From Trachelipus rathkii (Eukaryota; Arthropoda; Malacostraca; Isopoda; Trachelipodidae): a stretch of DNA of 17,500 bases. A program made the position numbers and the translations under genes. The notes below the pieces were generated by a model. That model did not search any database, was not told the origin of the DNA, and saw only the letters and a list, made by a program, of their open reading frames with translations. The stretch lies in contig JABUQX010065427.1 of the NCBI GenBank assembly GCA_015478945.1, positions 60,001 through 77,500 of the forward strand, in the 5' to 3' direction. Shown here piece after piece: positions 9,531-17,500 of this stretch; the stretch's first letter is position 1, and each line of letters opens with the position of its first letter.

Positions 9531-9788
9531 TTTTTCAAGCCTTTTCTAGCCTCTGAGCCTAGAATAGCCCTAATATGGGTGTCTACCCCTAGGTAATAAG
9601 GTATGAGGAATCGATTGGTGTATATTACAATCTGCTAGAATGCTTCCTACTATGAGTTAGTATTTTTATAACACTTATAAGCACTTACACTCACCATAGA
9701 CACTTACACTAGCCCATATACACTTACACTCACACGCACAGGTACTTACACTTACACTCACAACCTCGAAGCTCCCAGATTTTGTTGC
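9531..9788. other. Arm segment with ACTTACACT repeats, no gene
   Basis: Mostly unique sequence (CTACCCCTAGGTAATAAGG at 9582-9600 matches the right arm near 16740-16768), then repeated ACTTACACT words (9681-9760). No coding frame. Confidence 0.7.
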
Positions 9789-9890
9789 CACATCTTTGAT
9801 GGCTCATCTTTGATGAAGTCATCTTTGATGAAATCATCTTTGATACATTCTATTTGATGATTCATCTTTGATGACTCATCTTTAGTCTAC
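9789..9890 (+). repeat. TCATCTTTGATG minisatellite
   Basis: Six to seven degenerate units of about 15 bases (TCATCTTTGATGA with variants). It is mirrored at 16462-16565, and a third copy in the same orientation sits in the spacer at 13320-13385. Confidence 0.88.
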
Positions 9891-9899
9891 CTCTAGATC

Positions 9900-9975
9900 A
9901 TAAGCTGCCCGCAGGCCGCAGCAAGCCTCCCGCAAGGATGGAGGCCCTACCCACAGGTACGACCACCGCGCAGAA
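9900..9975. repeat. GC-rich block 1 of the left arm
   Basis: A GC-rich stretch (GCCCGCAGGCCGCAGCAAGC, then CCCGCAAGGATGGAGG) in AT-rich surroundings. It is related in wording to the hinge repeats at 12590-12740 and mirrored at 16362-16450. Confidence 0.75.
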
Positions 9976-10224
9976 TAGAAAAATATGCTATAAGTCATTC
10001 ATTTTTATTTCATGCTTAAGCATTTTTATTAACATTTTCGCGAACCTAAAACTGTAACTCATACAGACCTATTATTTAACATATATTTATTAACATTATT
10101 TTTACTTATTACTTTTACTTAATACTTTTAATTTATAAATTTTAAAAAAATTGTATGTAAGAAGAAAAACAGAGTGCCTGATATATAAACATTTTATTTT
10201 ACTACAACTATACGATATTTAGTA

Positions 10225-10790
10225 ACATTACATACCTTAAAGCAGTAAATCAGTAAATCAATAAGGTGCTACCAAGAGGGGATTAGTATGCTTTTGTTTT
10301 TACTGCTTTACTGCTTTAACTCATCTTTACTGCTTTAACTCAAGTTTTACTGTTTTAACCTCATATGTTTACTGCTTTAACTCACATATTTATTAACATT
10401 ACATATATTAAAAGCAGTAAATCGATGATCAATGAAAGTATTTACCTAGCACCCTAGGGGATTAGTATGCTTTTGTTTTTCACTTTACTGCTTTAACTCA
10501 TGTTTTACTGCTTTAACTCATGTTTTACTGCTTTAACTCATATGTTTTACTGCTTTAACTCATATATTTATTAACATTACATACCTTAAAGCAGTAAATC
10601 CGTAAATCAATAGAGGTGTGACCTAACACCAAGGAGATTAGTATGCTTTTGTTTTACTGCTTTACTGCTTTAACTCATGTTTTACTGCTTTAACTTTCTG
10701 CTTTACTGCTTTAACTTTCTGCTTTACTGTTTTAACTTTATGCTTTACTGCTTTAACTCATATATTTATTAACATTATGTTTTTTATTTT
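10225..10790 (+). repeat. TTTACTGCTTTAACTCA minisatellite in higher-order units
   Basis: The basic word TTTTACTGCTTTAACTCA repeats in short runs, and the runs are separated by a block containing TTAACATTACATACC, AAAGCAGTAAATC and GATTAGTATGCTTTTG. The ACATTA landmark recurs at 10225, 10396, 10574 and 10772, giving steps of 171, 178 and 198 bases. GCAGTAAA in the block is the inverse of TTTACTGC, so each unit can fold on itself. Mirrored at about 15550-16100. Confidence 0.93.
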
Positions 10791-10925
10791 GTTTTAATAC
10801 TTTTTATTTATTTTATTATTTTTATTTATTTTTATTATTATTTTTATTATTTTATTATTTTATTTTATTATTATTATTATACTTAGTGTTATTTACTTCA
10901 TGCCTATTGTTATTATTATTTAGAA
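10780..10925. repeat. TTTTATTATT-rich low-complexity tract
   Basis: T/A-only runs built from TTTATT and TTATTA, ending in the phrase ACTTAGTGTTATTTACTTCA (10881-10900) that recurs in the spacer. Confidence 0.85.
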
Positions 10926-11270
10926 CACACATACACACATTCACTATGACACTTACATTTACCCATAGACACTTACATTTACATTTACACAGTACGGTCA
11001 CACACCACACACACACACACACTTACACTTATACACATTCACTATGACTCTTATACACACATTCACTATAACACTTACATTTGTCCATAGACACTTACAT
11101 TTACACTCACACACAGATTTACTTACACTCACACAGATTTACTTACACTCACACAGATTTACTTACACTCACACACAGATTTACTTACACACACAGATTT
11201 ACTTACACTTGCACACAGATTTACACACACACACACATACACACACACACACACTCACTTACACATATAA
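10926..11270 (+). repeat. CA-rich minisatellite cluster
   Basis: CA arrays, two CATTCACTATGACTCTTA-type blocks, and a 20-22 base minisatellite CAGATTTACTTACACTCAC with about six units at 11108-11225, then CA arrays again. The mirrored right-arm region (15060-15410) contains the same words but badly scrambled. Confidence 0.88.
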
Positions 11271-11810
11271 CGTATAATTTATTAAAACATTTTATGTTTT
11301 AATTAAACACGTACATTTATATTACTCATTCAAATATAACTAAAATTATTTCAAAGTTTCTTAAAACTTCTATAATAAATCAATCATTATCTTTGAACAA
11401 AGAATTTATTATTAACTGTTAATACTTTTTGTTTATAAATTTTATAACTATCAAGTTTTAAAATAACTTTTACTAAAATTTTATGAAATTTTATTAAAAA
11501 CATATATTTTACGTACCTTAAAGCAATAAATCAGTAAATCAGTAAGGACAGCCCCTAGCACCCCTCTACACCAAGCTATGCCACGTTTTGTTCTATTGAC
11601 TTACTGCTTTACATCATCTTTAACCATGTAATAAGTATAAAATAACAAAATAAGTTCTTCTCTACTAACATAACATGTATTTTATTAAAATCATTCTAAG
11701 TTTTTATTTAAAAATAACAATTATTCACTTACATTTATATTATTCACTCGATGTTAACTAAAAATATTTCAAAGTTTTTTAAATAATTCGGGTTTTCTTT
11801 ATTATTATTA
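11271..11810. other. AT-rich arm segment, no gene
   Basis: No coding frame. It contains a diverged unit of the AAAGCA(G)TAAATCAGTAAATC block at 11518-11545, followed by CCCCTAGCACCCCTCTACACC, and is matched closely at 14520-15050. Confidence 0.7.
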
Positions 11811-11874
11811 TTATCTATGTACATTGACAATCCATCACGAGAAAACACAACATCCCGCACTCCTTACAGATACG

Positions 11875-12105
11875 AAACTGACCTCTCTCTGTAAAATGTG
11901 TTGAAATAACTACTTTAGGTCTAAATTTAGGATAATCCTTTTTGTAACCCAGGGCGATTTAAGCCTAATTCCAGGTCAAAATATATTTCAAACTGACCTT
12001 TTTCTGTAAAATGTGGTGCAATAACTACGTTAGGCCTAAATTTACGTCTAAATTTAGGATAAGCCTTTTGTATCCCAGTCTAATTTAATCCTAATACAAG
12101 GTCAA
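11875..12105 (+). repeat. 115-base tandem duplication, left arm
   Basis: AAACTGACCT...CTGTAAAATGTG is at 11875 and again at 11990, an offset of 115 bases. Both copies run through TTAGG(C/T)CTAAATTTA to AGGTCAAAA. The same two-copy arrangement is inverted at 14226-14456, so the duplication predates the inverted repeat. Confidence 0.85.
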
Positions 12106-12229
12106 AAGGTAATTCCAGTATAGACAAGAATCATTGTTATTATTATTATTTTTATAAATATATTTCAAACTGAAACATGCTGGATCGGTAAGATCCTTTA
12201 AGCAGGTAAGAAGGAAATGTTTTCCTTAC

Positions 12230-12285
12230 TTGTGATTGGTCGAAGGCCAATCCTTATCTCTATATGACCTCATTGATTGGTCGAG
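12230..12285. promoter_or_regulatory. Cluster of CCAAT boxes, left arm
   Basis: GATTGGTCGA occurs at 12233 and again at 12273, with CCAAT on the other strand at 12247-12251. Paired GATTGGTCGA copies with a fixed 40-base spacing look promoter-like, but no downstream gene is recognised, so function is speculative. Confidence 0.35.
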
Positions 12286-12589
12286 AATTATTTTATCGTC
12301 TTTTTGAAAATTAACTTTGTTCTTTAAACTTGTATTTGAGCAGGTGTGTGTTTATTATCTTTTAGACCCAAACTCATTTTAAAATCATAGTCATTTTAGC
12401 TGTTAAGCGGTGCACAAGTTATCTGATTTGTATTAAAAGTGTTTTATTTTTACTAAGTGTATATCATATTTATAATAAATACTTACATTGAGGAATAATT
12501 ATTAATTTCACTAGAATAGATAATAATTAATTCACTAGTTCATATCTACACAGATAAGCATGAGCCACCCGCAAAGGCGACAGCCCCGC
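12286..12589. other. AT-rich segment inside the hinge repeats, no gene
   Basis: Unique AT-rich arm sequence with a strong mirrored match at 13745-14050 (for example GCGGTGCACAAGTTATCTGA at 12408-12427 in inverse at 13913-13932). No coding frame. Confidence 0.7.
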
Positions 12590-12740
12590 CGCAGACCTTG
12601 CGTCCGCCACGTCCCCGCCCGCCGCGTGCGCCCGCAGGCGCAATATTTCCCGCGTTCCCGCCCGCCGCGTGCGCGCGCAGGCCGCGTTCCCGCGTTCCCG
12701 CCGCCGCGTGCGCCCGCAGGCTCAAATATTCCCCCGCGCA
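12590..12740. repeat. 42-base GC-rich hinge repeat, left arm
   Basis: Three units keyed on GCCGCGTGCGC at 12621, 12664 and 12703 (43 and 39 bases apart), each with CCCGCAGGC and, in two of them, AATATT then CCCGC. Very GC-rich within AT-rich DNA. It forms the inner end of the left arm. Confidence 0.88.
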
Positions 12741-12754
12741 ATTATTATTTAGAA

Positions 12755-12829
<75 letters not shown>

Positions 12830-12944
12830 TAACACACATACAGTATAATTTATTAAAACATTTTATTTTTATTTTATTATTATACTTAGTGTTATTTACT
12901 TCATTCCTATTGTTATTATTATTTAGAATACACATACACACACG

Positions 12945-12983
<39 letters not shown>

Positions 12984-13148
12984 TTACACATATAACGTAT
13001 AATTTATTAAAACATTTTATTTTTATTTTATTATTATACTTAGTGTTATTTACTTCATGCCTATTGTTATTATTATTTAGAACACACATGCACACACTCA
13101 CACACACACACACACTTACACATACGCACCCACCCACTCGATATTTTG
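12741..13148 (+). repeat. Spacer: 154-base CA-containing tandem repeat
   Basis: A unit AGAACACACATACAC, (CA)n, CTCACTTACACATATAACG, AATTTATTAAAACATTTTAT, TACTTAGTGTTATTTACTTC and TGTTATTATTATTT is repeated; AGTGTTATTTACTTC is at 12888 and 13042, a 154-base step. CA arrays lie at 12762-12825 and 12952-12979. The same phrases occur once in the left arm (about 10880-11300). Confidence 0.88.
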
Positions 13149-13320
13149 ATCCCTCAACTTTGATGCCTCAGCTTTTGATGCCTCAACTTTGATGTCTCAG
13201 TTTTGATGCCTCAACTTTGATGCCTCAGCTTTTGATGCCTCAATTTTGATGCCTCAGCTTTTGATGCCTCAGCTTTGATGCCTCAACTTTAATAACTTAG
13301 CTTTGGTACCTCAGCTTTAG
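13149..13320 (+). repeat. Spacer: TTTGATGCCTCA minisatellite
   Basis: About eleven units of 15-16 bases (TTTTGATGCCTCAGC and TTTGATGCCTCAAC variants). It shares TTTGATG with the TCATCTTTGATG repeat that follows and probably derives from it. Confidence 0.92.
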
Positions 13321-13450
13321 TGGCTCATCTTTGATGACTCATCTTTGATGGCGTCATCTTTGATACCACCTATATTGATGATTCAGCTTATAAGCAGTTA
13401 CACTTACCATAGACACTTACACTTACACTTATACACACATACACTATATC
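13320..13450 (+). repeat. Spacer: TCATCTTTGATG and ACTTACACT blocks
   Basis: Three TCATCTTTGATG units, CACCTATATTGATGATTCA, and then TTACACTTACCATAGACACT. These are also neighbours in the left arm (9680-9890) but in the opposite order, so this is a rearranged copy. Confidence 0.8.
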
Positions 13451-13520
13451 TCTTATTCACACATACGCACATACACTCACACGCACACTCACCACACACA
13501 CATACACTCCACACACACAC

Positions 13521-13630
<110 letters not shown>

Positions 13631-13635
13631 CGTTC

Positions 13636-13740
13636 ACGCGGAAATATTGCGCCTGCGGGCGCACGCGGCGGGCGGGAACGCGGAAATATTGCGCCTGCGG
13701 GCGCACGCGGCAGGCGGGGACGCGGCGGGACGCACCAGCG
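13636..13740. repeat. 42-base GC-rich hinge repeat, right arm
   Basis: GCGGAAATATTGCGCCTGCG starts at 13638 and 13680, a 42-base step, with a third degenerate unit after it. Inverse of the left hinge, with fewer full units. Confidence 0.88.
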
Positions 13741-14054
13741 GGTGCGGGGTTGGCTGCCTTTGCGGGTGGGGCTCATGCTGAGCCCTGGTGGTTAGCTTAT
13801 GAACTAGTGAATTAATTATTATCTATTCTAGTGAAATTAATAATTATTCCTTAATGTAAGTATTTATTATAAATATGATATACACTTAGTAAAAATAAAA
13901 CACTTTTAATACAAATCAGATAACTTGTGCACCGCTTAACAGCTAAAATGACTATGATTTTAAAATGAGTTTGGGTCTAAAAGATAATAAACACACACCT
14001 GCTCAAATACAAGTTTAAAGAACAAAGTTAATTTTCAAAAGACGATAAAATAAT

Positions 14055-14115
14055 TCTCGACCAATCACATACGAGGTCATATAGAGATAAGGATTACCCC
14101 GACCAATCACAAGTA
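14055..14115. promoter_or_regulatory. Cluster of CCAAT boxes, right arm
   Basis: CGACCAATCAC at 14059 and 14101, about 42 bases apart, mirrors the GATTGGTCGA pair of the left arm. The middle CCAAT of the left arm has been lost here. Confidence 0.35.
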
Positions 14116-14225
14116 AGGAAAACATTTCCTTTTTACCTGTTTAAAGGATCTTTCCGATCCAGCATGTTTCAGTTTGAAATATATTTATAAAAATAATAAT
14201 AATAACAATGATTCTTGTCTATACT

Positions 14226-14456
14226 GGAATTACCTTTTGACCTGGTATTAGGCTTAAATCAGCATGGGATACAAAAAGGCTTATCCTAAATTTAGGCCTA
14301 ACGTAGTTATTGCACCACATTTTACAGAAAAAGGTCAGTTTGAAATATATTTTGACCTGGAATTAGGCCTAAATCGCCCCGGGCTACAAAAAGGATTATC
14401 CTAAATTTAGGCCTAAAGAAGTTATTTCAACACATTTTACAGAGAGAGGTCAGTTT
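14226..14456 (-). repeat. 115-base tandem duplication, right arm
   Basis: Inverse counterpart of 11875-12105: GGTCAGTTTGAAATATATTT at 14332 and GGTCAGTTTCG at 14449, with TTTAGGCCTAA in both copies. Confidence 0.82.
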
Positions 14457-15303
14457 CGTATCTGTAAGGAGTGCGGGTTGTTGTGTTTTCTCGTGATGGA
14501 TTGCCAATGTACATAGATAATAATAATAATAATAAAGAAAACCCGAATTATTTAAAAAAACTTTGAAATATTTTTAGTTAACATCGAGTGAATAATATAA
14601 ATGTAAGTGAATAATTGTTATTTTTAAATAAAAACTTAGAATGATTTTAATAAAATACATGTTATGTTAGCAGAAAAGAACTTATTTTGTTATTTTATAC
14701 TTATTACATGGCTAAAGATGATGTAAAGCAGTAAGTCAATAGAACAAAACGTGGCATAGCTTGATGTAGAGGGGTGCTAGGGGCTGTCCTTACTGATTTA
14801 CTGATTTATTGCTTTAAGGTACGTAAAATATATGTTTTTAATAAAATTTCATAAAATTTTAGTAAAAGTTATTTTAAAACTTGATAGTTATAAAATTTAT
14901 AAACAAAAAGTATTAACAGTTAATAATAAATTCTTTGTTCAAAGATAATGATTGATTTATTATAGAAGTTTTAAGAAACTTTGAAATAATTTTAGTTATA
15001 TTTGAATGAGTAATATAAATGTACGTGTTTAATTAAAACATAAAATGTTTAATAAGTCACCGTTGCCATATGTAACAAGTGTGTCTGTATGTGTGTTGAT
15101 GTGTAAATGTGTGCAAGTGAAGTAAATTTGTGTGTGCAAATAAATCTGTGTGAAAGTAACAGTAAATGTGAAGTATAATAAATCTGTGTGAGTGTAAATC
15201 TCTGTATTAATGTAGTGGCAAATGTAGTGTCTATGGACAAATATTAAGTGTCATGAGTGAATGTGTCTTCTATAATATCATAATGAAGATGTGTGTATAG
15301 GGT

Positions 15304-15327
15304 GGTGTGTGTGTGTGTGTGTGTGTG
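15304..15327. repeat. Short (GT)n microsatellite
   Basis: Twelve GT units, the only clean TG run in the right arm. The left arm and spacer CA arrays are longer and more numerous. Confidence 0.9.
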
Positions 15328-15549
15328 ACCACATGTGTATAAGTGTAAATGTAAGTGTGATGAATGTGTGTATAAGTGTCATAGTGAATGTGTGTATAAG
15401 TGTTCTAAATAATAACAATAGGCATGAAGTAAATAACACTAAGGATAATAAAAATAATAAAAATAAAATAATAAAAAATAAAAAAAATAAAAATAAAAAT
15501 AAATAAAAATAATAAAAATAAACAAAAAGTATTAAAACAAAATAAAAAC

Positions 15550-16100
15550 ATAATGTTAATAAATATATGAGTTAAAAACAGTAAAGCAGAAAGTTAAAAC
15601 AGTAAAGCAGAGAGTTAAAAACAGTAAAGCAGAGAGTTCAAAGCAGTAAAACATGGTTAAACTGGTAAAGCAGTAAAACAAGCTTATACTATCAAATTAG
15701 GTCACACCTCTATTGTTACTGATTTACTGCTTTGGGTATGCAATATTAATAAATCTCATATGATTACTTTGAATAAAAAAGCCTGTTAAAACAGTAAAAC
15801 GCTGAAGTTAAAACGATAAGCTATGGTTAAAGCTGACAAAACGACAAAACAGCGCTACTATCCCTAGGTGTTAGAGTAGCATATTGATTTACTGATTTAT
15901 ACTGGAAACTATGTATGTTAATGTGAGAGTTAAAGCAGTAAAACATATAAGTTAAAACAGTAAAACTTGAGTTAAAAGCAGTGAAACATGAGTTAAAGCA
16001 GTAAAAACGCAGTAAACAAAAGCATACTAATCCTCTTGTTGCTAGGTTACACCTTTATTGATTTACTGATTTTGCTTTAAAAGATTTATGTAATATTAAT
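15550..16100 (-). repeat. TTTACTGCTTTAA minisatellite, right arm
   Basis: GAGTTAAAGCAGTAAAAC-type words in runs, broken by a unit containing AGCATACTAATCCTC and GATTTACTGATTT. It mirrors 10225-10790 but with more substitutions, for example around 15780-15860. Confidence 0.88.
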
Positions 16101-16361
16101 CTTAATAAAATTTCATTACAGTTGTGGTAAAAATAAAATGTTTATATATCAGGCTCTGGTTTTTTTCTTCTTACATACAATTTTTTTAAATTTATAAATT
16201 AAAAGTATTTAAGTAAAAAGTATTAGAGTAAAAATAATGTTAATAATAAATATATGTGTTAAATAATAGGGCTGCAATGAGTTACAGTTTTAGGTTCGCA
16301 AAGTTTTTAATAAAAATGCTTAAGCATGAAATAAAAATGAATGACTTATAGTATATATATT

Positions 16362-16450
16362 TTTCATTCGCGCGGCGGGTCGCACCTGCGGGTGCGGGAC
16401 CTCCATCCTTTGCGGGGAGGGGGCTTGCTGCGGCCTGGTGGGCAGCTTAT
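16362..16450. repeat. GC-rich block, right arm
   Basis: GCGCGGCGGGTCGCACCTGC to GGTGGGCAGCTTATGATC, mirror of 9900-9975. The right copy holds extra GC-rich bases next to the AT-rich side (GCGCGGCGGGTCG), closer to the hinge repeat than the left copy is. Confidence 0.72.
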
Positions 16451-16461
16451 GATCTGAGGTA

Positions 16462-16565
16462 ACAAAGATGAGTCATCAAAGATGAATCATCAATATAGGT
16501 GGTATCAAAAGATGACTTTGTCAAGATGACTTCATCAAAGATGAGTCATCAAAGATGAGGCAACA
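16462..16565 (-). repeat. CATCAAAGATGA minisatellite, right arm
   Basis: Inverse of 9789-9890, with units ATGAGTCATCAAAG and ATGACTTCATCAAAG. Confidence 0.85.
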
Positions 16566-16859
16566 AAATTGAGCTTCGAGTGTGTGAGTGTAAGTGTAAG
16601 TGTACCTGTGCGTGTGAGTGTAAGTGTATATGGGCTAGTGTAAGTGTCTATGGCGAGTGTAAGTGCTTATAAGTGTTATAAAAATACTAACTCGTAGTAG
16701 GAAGCATTCTAGCAGATTGTAATATACACCAATCGATTCCTCATACCTTATTACCTAGGGGTAGACACCCATATTAGGGCTATTCTATGCTCAGGGGAGG
16801 CTAGAAAGGCTTGAAAAGTGGCCTCAGAAAGGTTGGCACTATGAGCACTCGCAGCTTGC

Positions 16860-16945
16860 TATGTGCTCCTTGGAACTCATTGACACTCACTTGGCACTCA
16901 TTGGCACTCATTGGCACTCACCTGGCACTCACCTGGCACTCATAG
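16860..16945 (-). repeat. TTGGCACTC minisatellite, right arm
   Basis: Inverse of the GAGTGCC array at 9396-9530, with about seven clean units; the distal part at 16830-16890 is degenerate. Confidence 0.85.
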
Positions 16946-17011
16946 AATACTCATAGAACACTAATAGAACATCACTAGATACTTCTTACGTTGATGGGGA
17001 CCATCAAAGCC

Positions 17012-17165
17012 ATCAAGTTAGCGTGGGTCAAAATTGACCCATGGTATGTGCAAGGTCAAGTCCGAAATATCATGGTCAAACAAGGTTAAGACATCAAAGG
17101 GTAAGTCCCTAAAGGAAGGACAAAATTACCGTGGGTCAAATTGACCCATGGAAGACAAAAGGGTT
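17012..17165 (-). repeat. GGTCA-palindrome module, reverse copy
   Basis: TGGGTCAAAATTGACCCA at 17025-17042 and GTGGGTCAAATTGACCCA at about 17132-17150 flank the CCGAAATATCATGGTCAAAC and CTAAAGG parts. It pairs with copy 4 at 9179-9310. Confidence 0.88.
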
Positions 17166-17439
17166 GGCAGTGTGTGTTTGTACGTGTGTATAAATTAATA
17201 ATGTAAGTGTCTATAGGTGAGAGTTAAGTATCATAAACGAGATATATTAATATAAGTGTCATAGATGAAGATATATTGTATAAGATATTATTGATGATAT
17301 TGTCGCGGTAGTCATGTGTCGATGCGGCGCCGACGCAGTGTCAGTCAGGTGTTCAAGTTGGGATGAATCCATACATGCAGTTCAAGTTAGGAACGAAATA
17401 TGTGAGCAGGTGGGTCCTGAAGTGAGCAAATTGGCGATG

Positions 17440-17500
17440 AGTCAGTGACCCATATGTTTATATGGTAGGTCAAGGCCGAAATATCATGGTCAAACAAGGT
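17440..17500 (-). repeat. GGTCA-palindrome module, reverse copy, cut by window end
   Basis: GTGACCCATATG, GGTCAAGGCCGAAATATC and ATGGTCAAACAAGGT pair with 8863-8925. The module is truncated only because the window stops. Confidence 0.85.

Larger units (their letters stand above)
8860..12735 (+). repeat. Left arm of a giant inverted repeat
   Basis: Reverse-complement matches to 13630-17500 run along the whole arm in the same order. Anchor pairs include CTTGATGGCTTTGATGG at 9321 with 17001-17017, CATGCTTAAG at 10011 with 16319-16328, and 11811-11930 with 14401-14520 (4 mismatches in 120 by hand). Left plus right coordinates sum to 26331-26339 throughout, so the arms are collinear. The arm may begin further left (about 8000), because its partner runs off the window at 17500. 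No open frame in the arm looks like a gene. Confidence 0.93.

Noticed and set aside
9396..9890. CRISPR-like array (short repeats with spacers)
   Set aside because: Units are contiguous minisatellites with no unique spacers, in eukaryotic DNA without cas genes.
12535..12983. Arg/Ala/Gly-rich frames on both strands over the GC-rich hinge
   Set aside because: They arise from the 42-base GC repeat, continue into CA arrays, and are open in several frames at once.

Overview
This window looks like repeat-dominated nuclear DNA from an arthropod, most likely a decapod crustacean. The reasons are a decayed Jockey-type LINE that reads like crab and shrimp copies I know, an arthropod multicopy ORF family starting MATSRK, a ZMYM1-like hAT remnant, and very dense TA, TAA and CA microsatellites. 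The organism call is inference from remembered protein similarity; no search was run. I see no intact gene, tRNA, rRNA or bacterial feature.

Layout, left to right. Positions 222-1882 hold a broken copy of the MATSRK family (one nonsense codon, one frameshift at an A6 run), followed by a duplicated AT-rich 3' region with two AATAAA signals. From 2377 to 4607 there are long TAA and TA arrays. A hAT transposase remnant (about 3413-4150, C-terminal part with the dimerisation domain) sits between TA arrays and keeps degraded G-rich and C-rich ends. A GGTATC repeat and hairpin follow at 4633-4699, then ordinary AT-rich DNA, then a poly-T/GTGTGC tract. A decayed LINE spans about 5190-7975, with endonuclease and reverse transcriptase segments split over all three forward frames.

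From about 7976 to the end the window is a repeat mosaic with no credible genes, and its main feature is a giant inverted repeat. The left arm (about 8860-12735) is matched in reverse complement by the right arm (about 13630-17500), around a spacer of about 890 bases. The pairing is almost collinear: left plus right coordinates sum to 26331-26339 over 3.9 kb, and a hand-compared 120-base stretch has 4 mismatches. The right arm runs off the window, so the full structure is larger. Each arm carries the same modules in mirrored order: a roughly 105-base block with GGGTCA/TGACCC inverted half-sites, GAGTGCC repeats, TCATCTTTGATG repeats, a GC-rich block, a TTTACTGCTTTAA minisatellite in 171-198 base higher-order units, CA-rich minisatellites, an AT-rich stretch with a 115-base tandem duplication, a CCAAT-box cluster, and a 42-base GC-rich repeat at the hinge. 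The spacer holds 154-base CA-containing repeats, a TTTGATGCCTCA minisatellite and a TA array.

The structure could be an undescribed giant foldback-type element, a palindromic satellite unit, or partly an assembly product. The unequal noise between the arms in CA/TG tracts and the frameshifts at A6 runs make a check against raw reads important.
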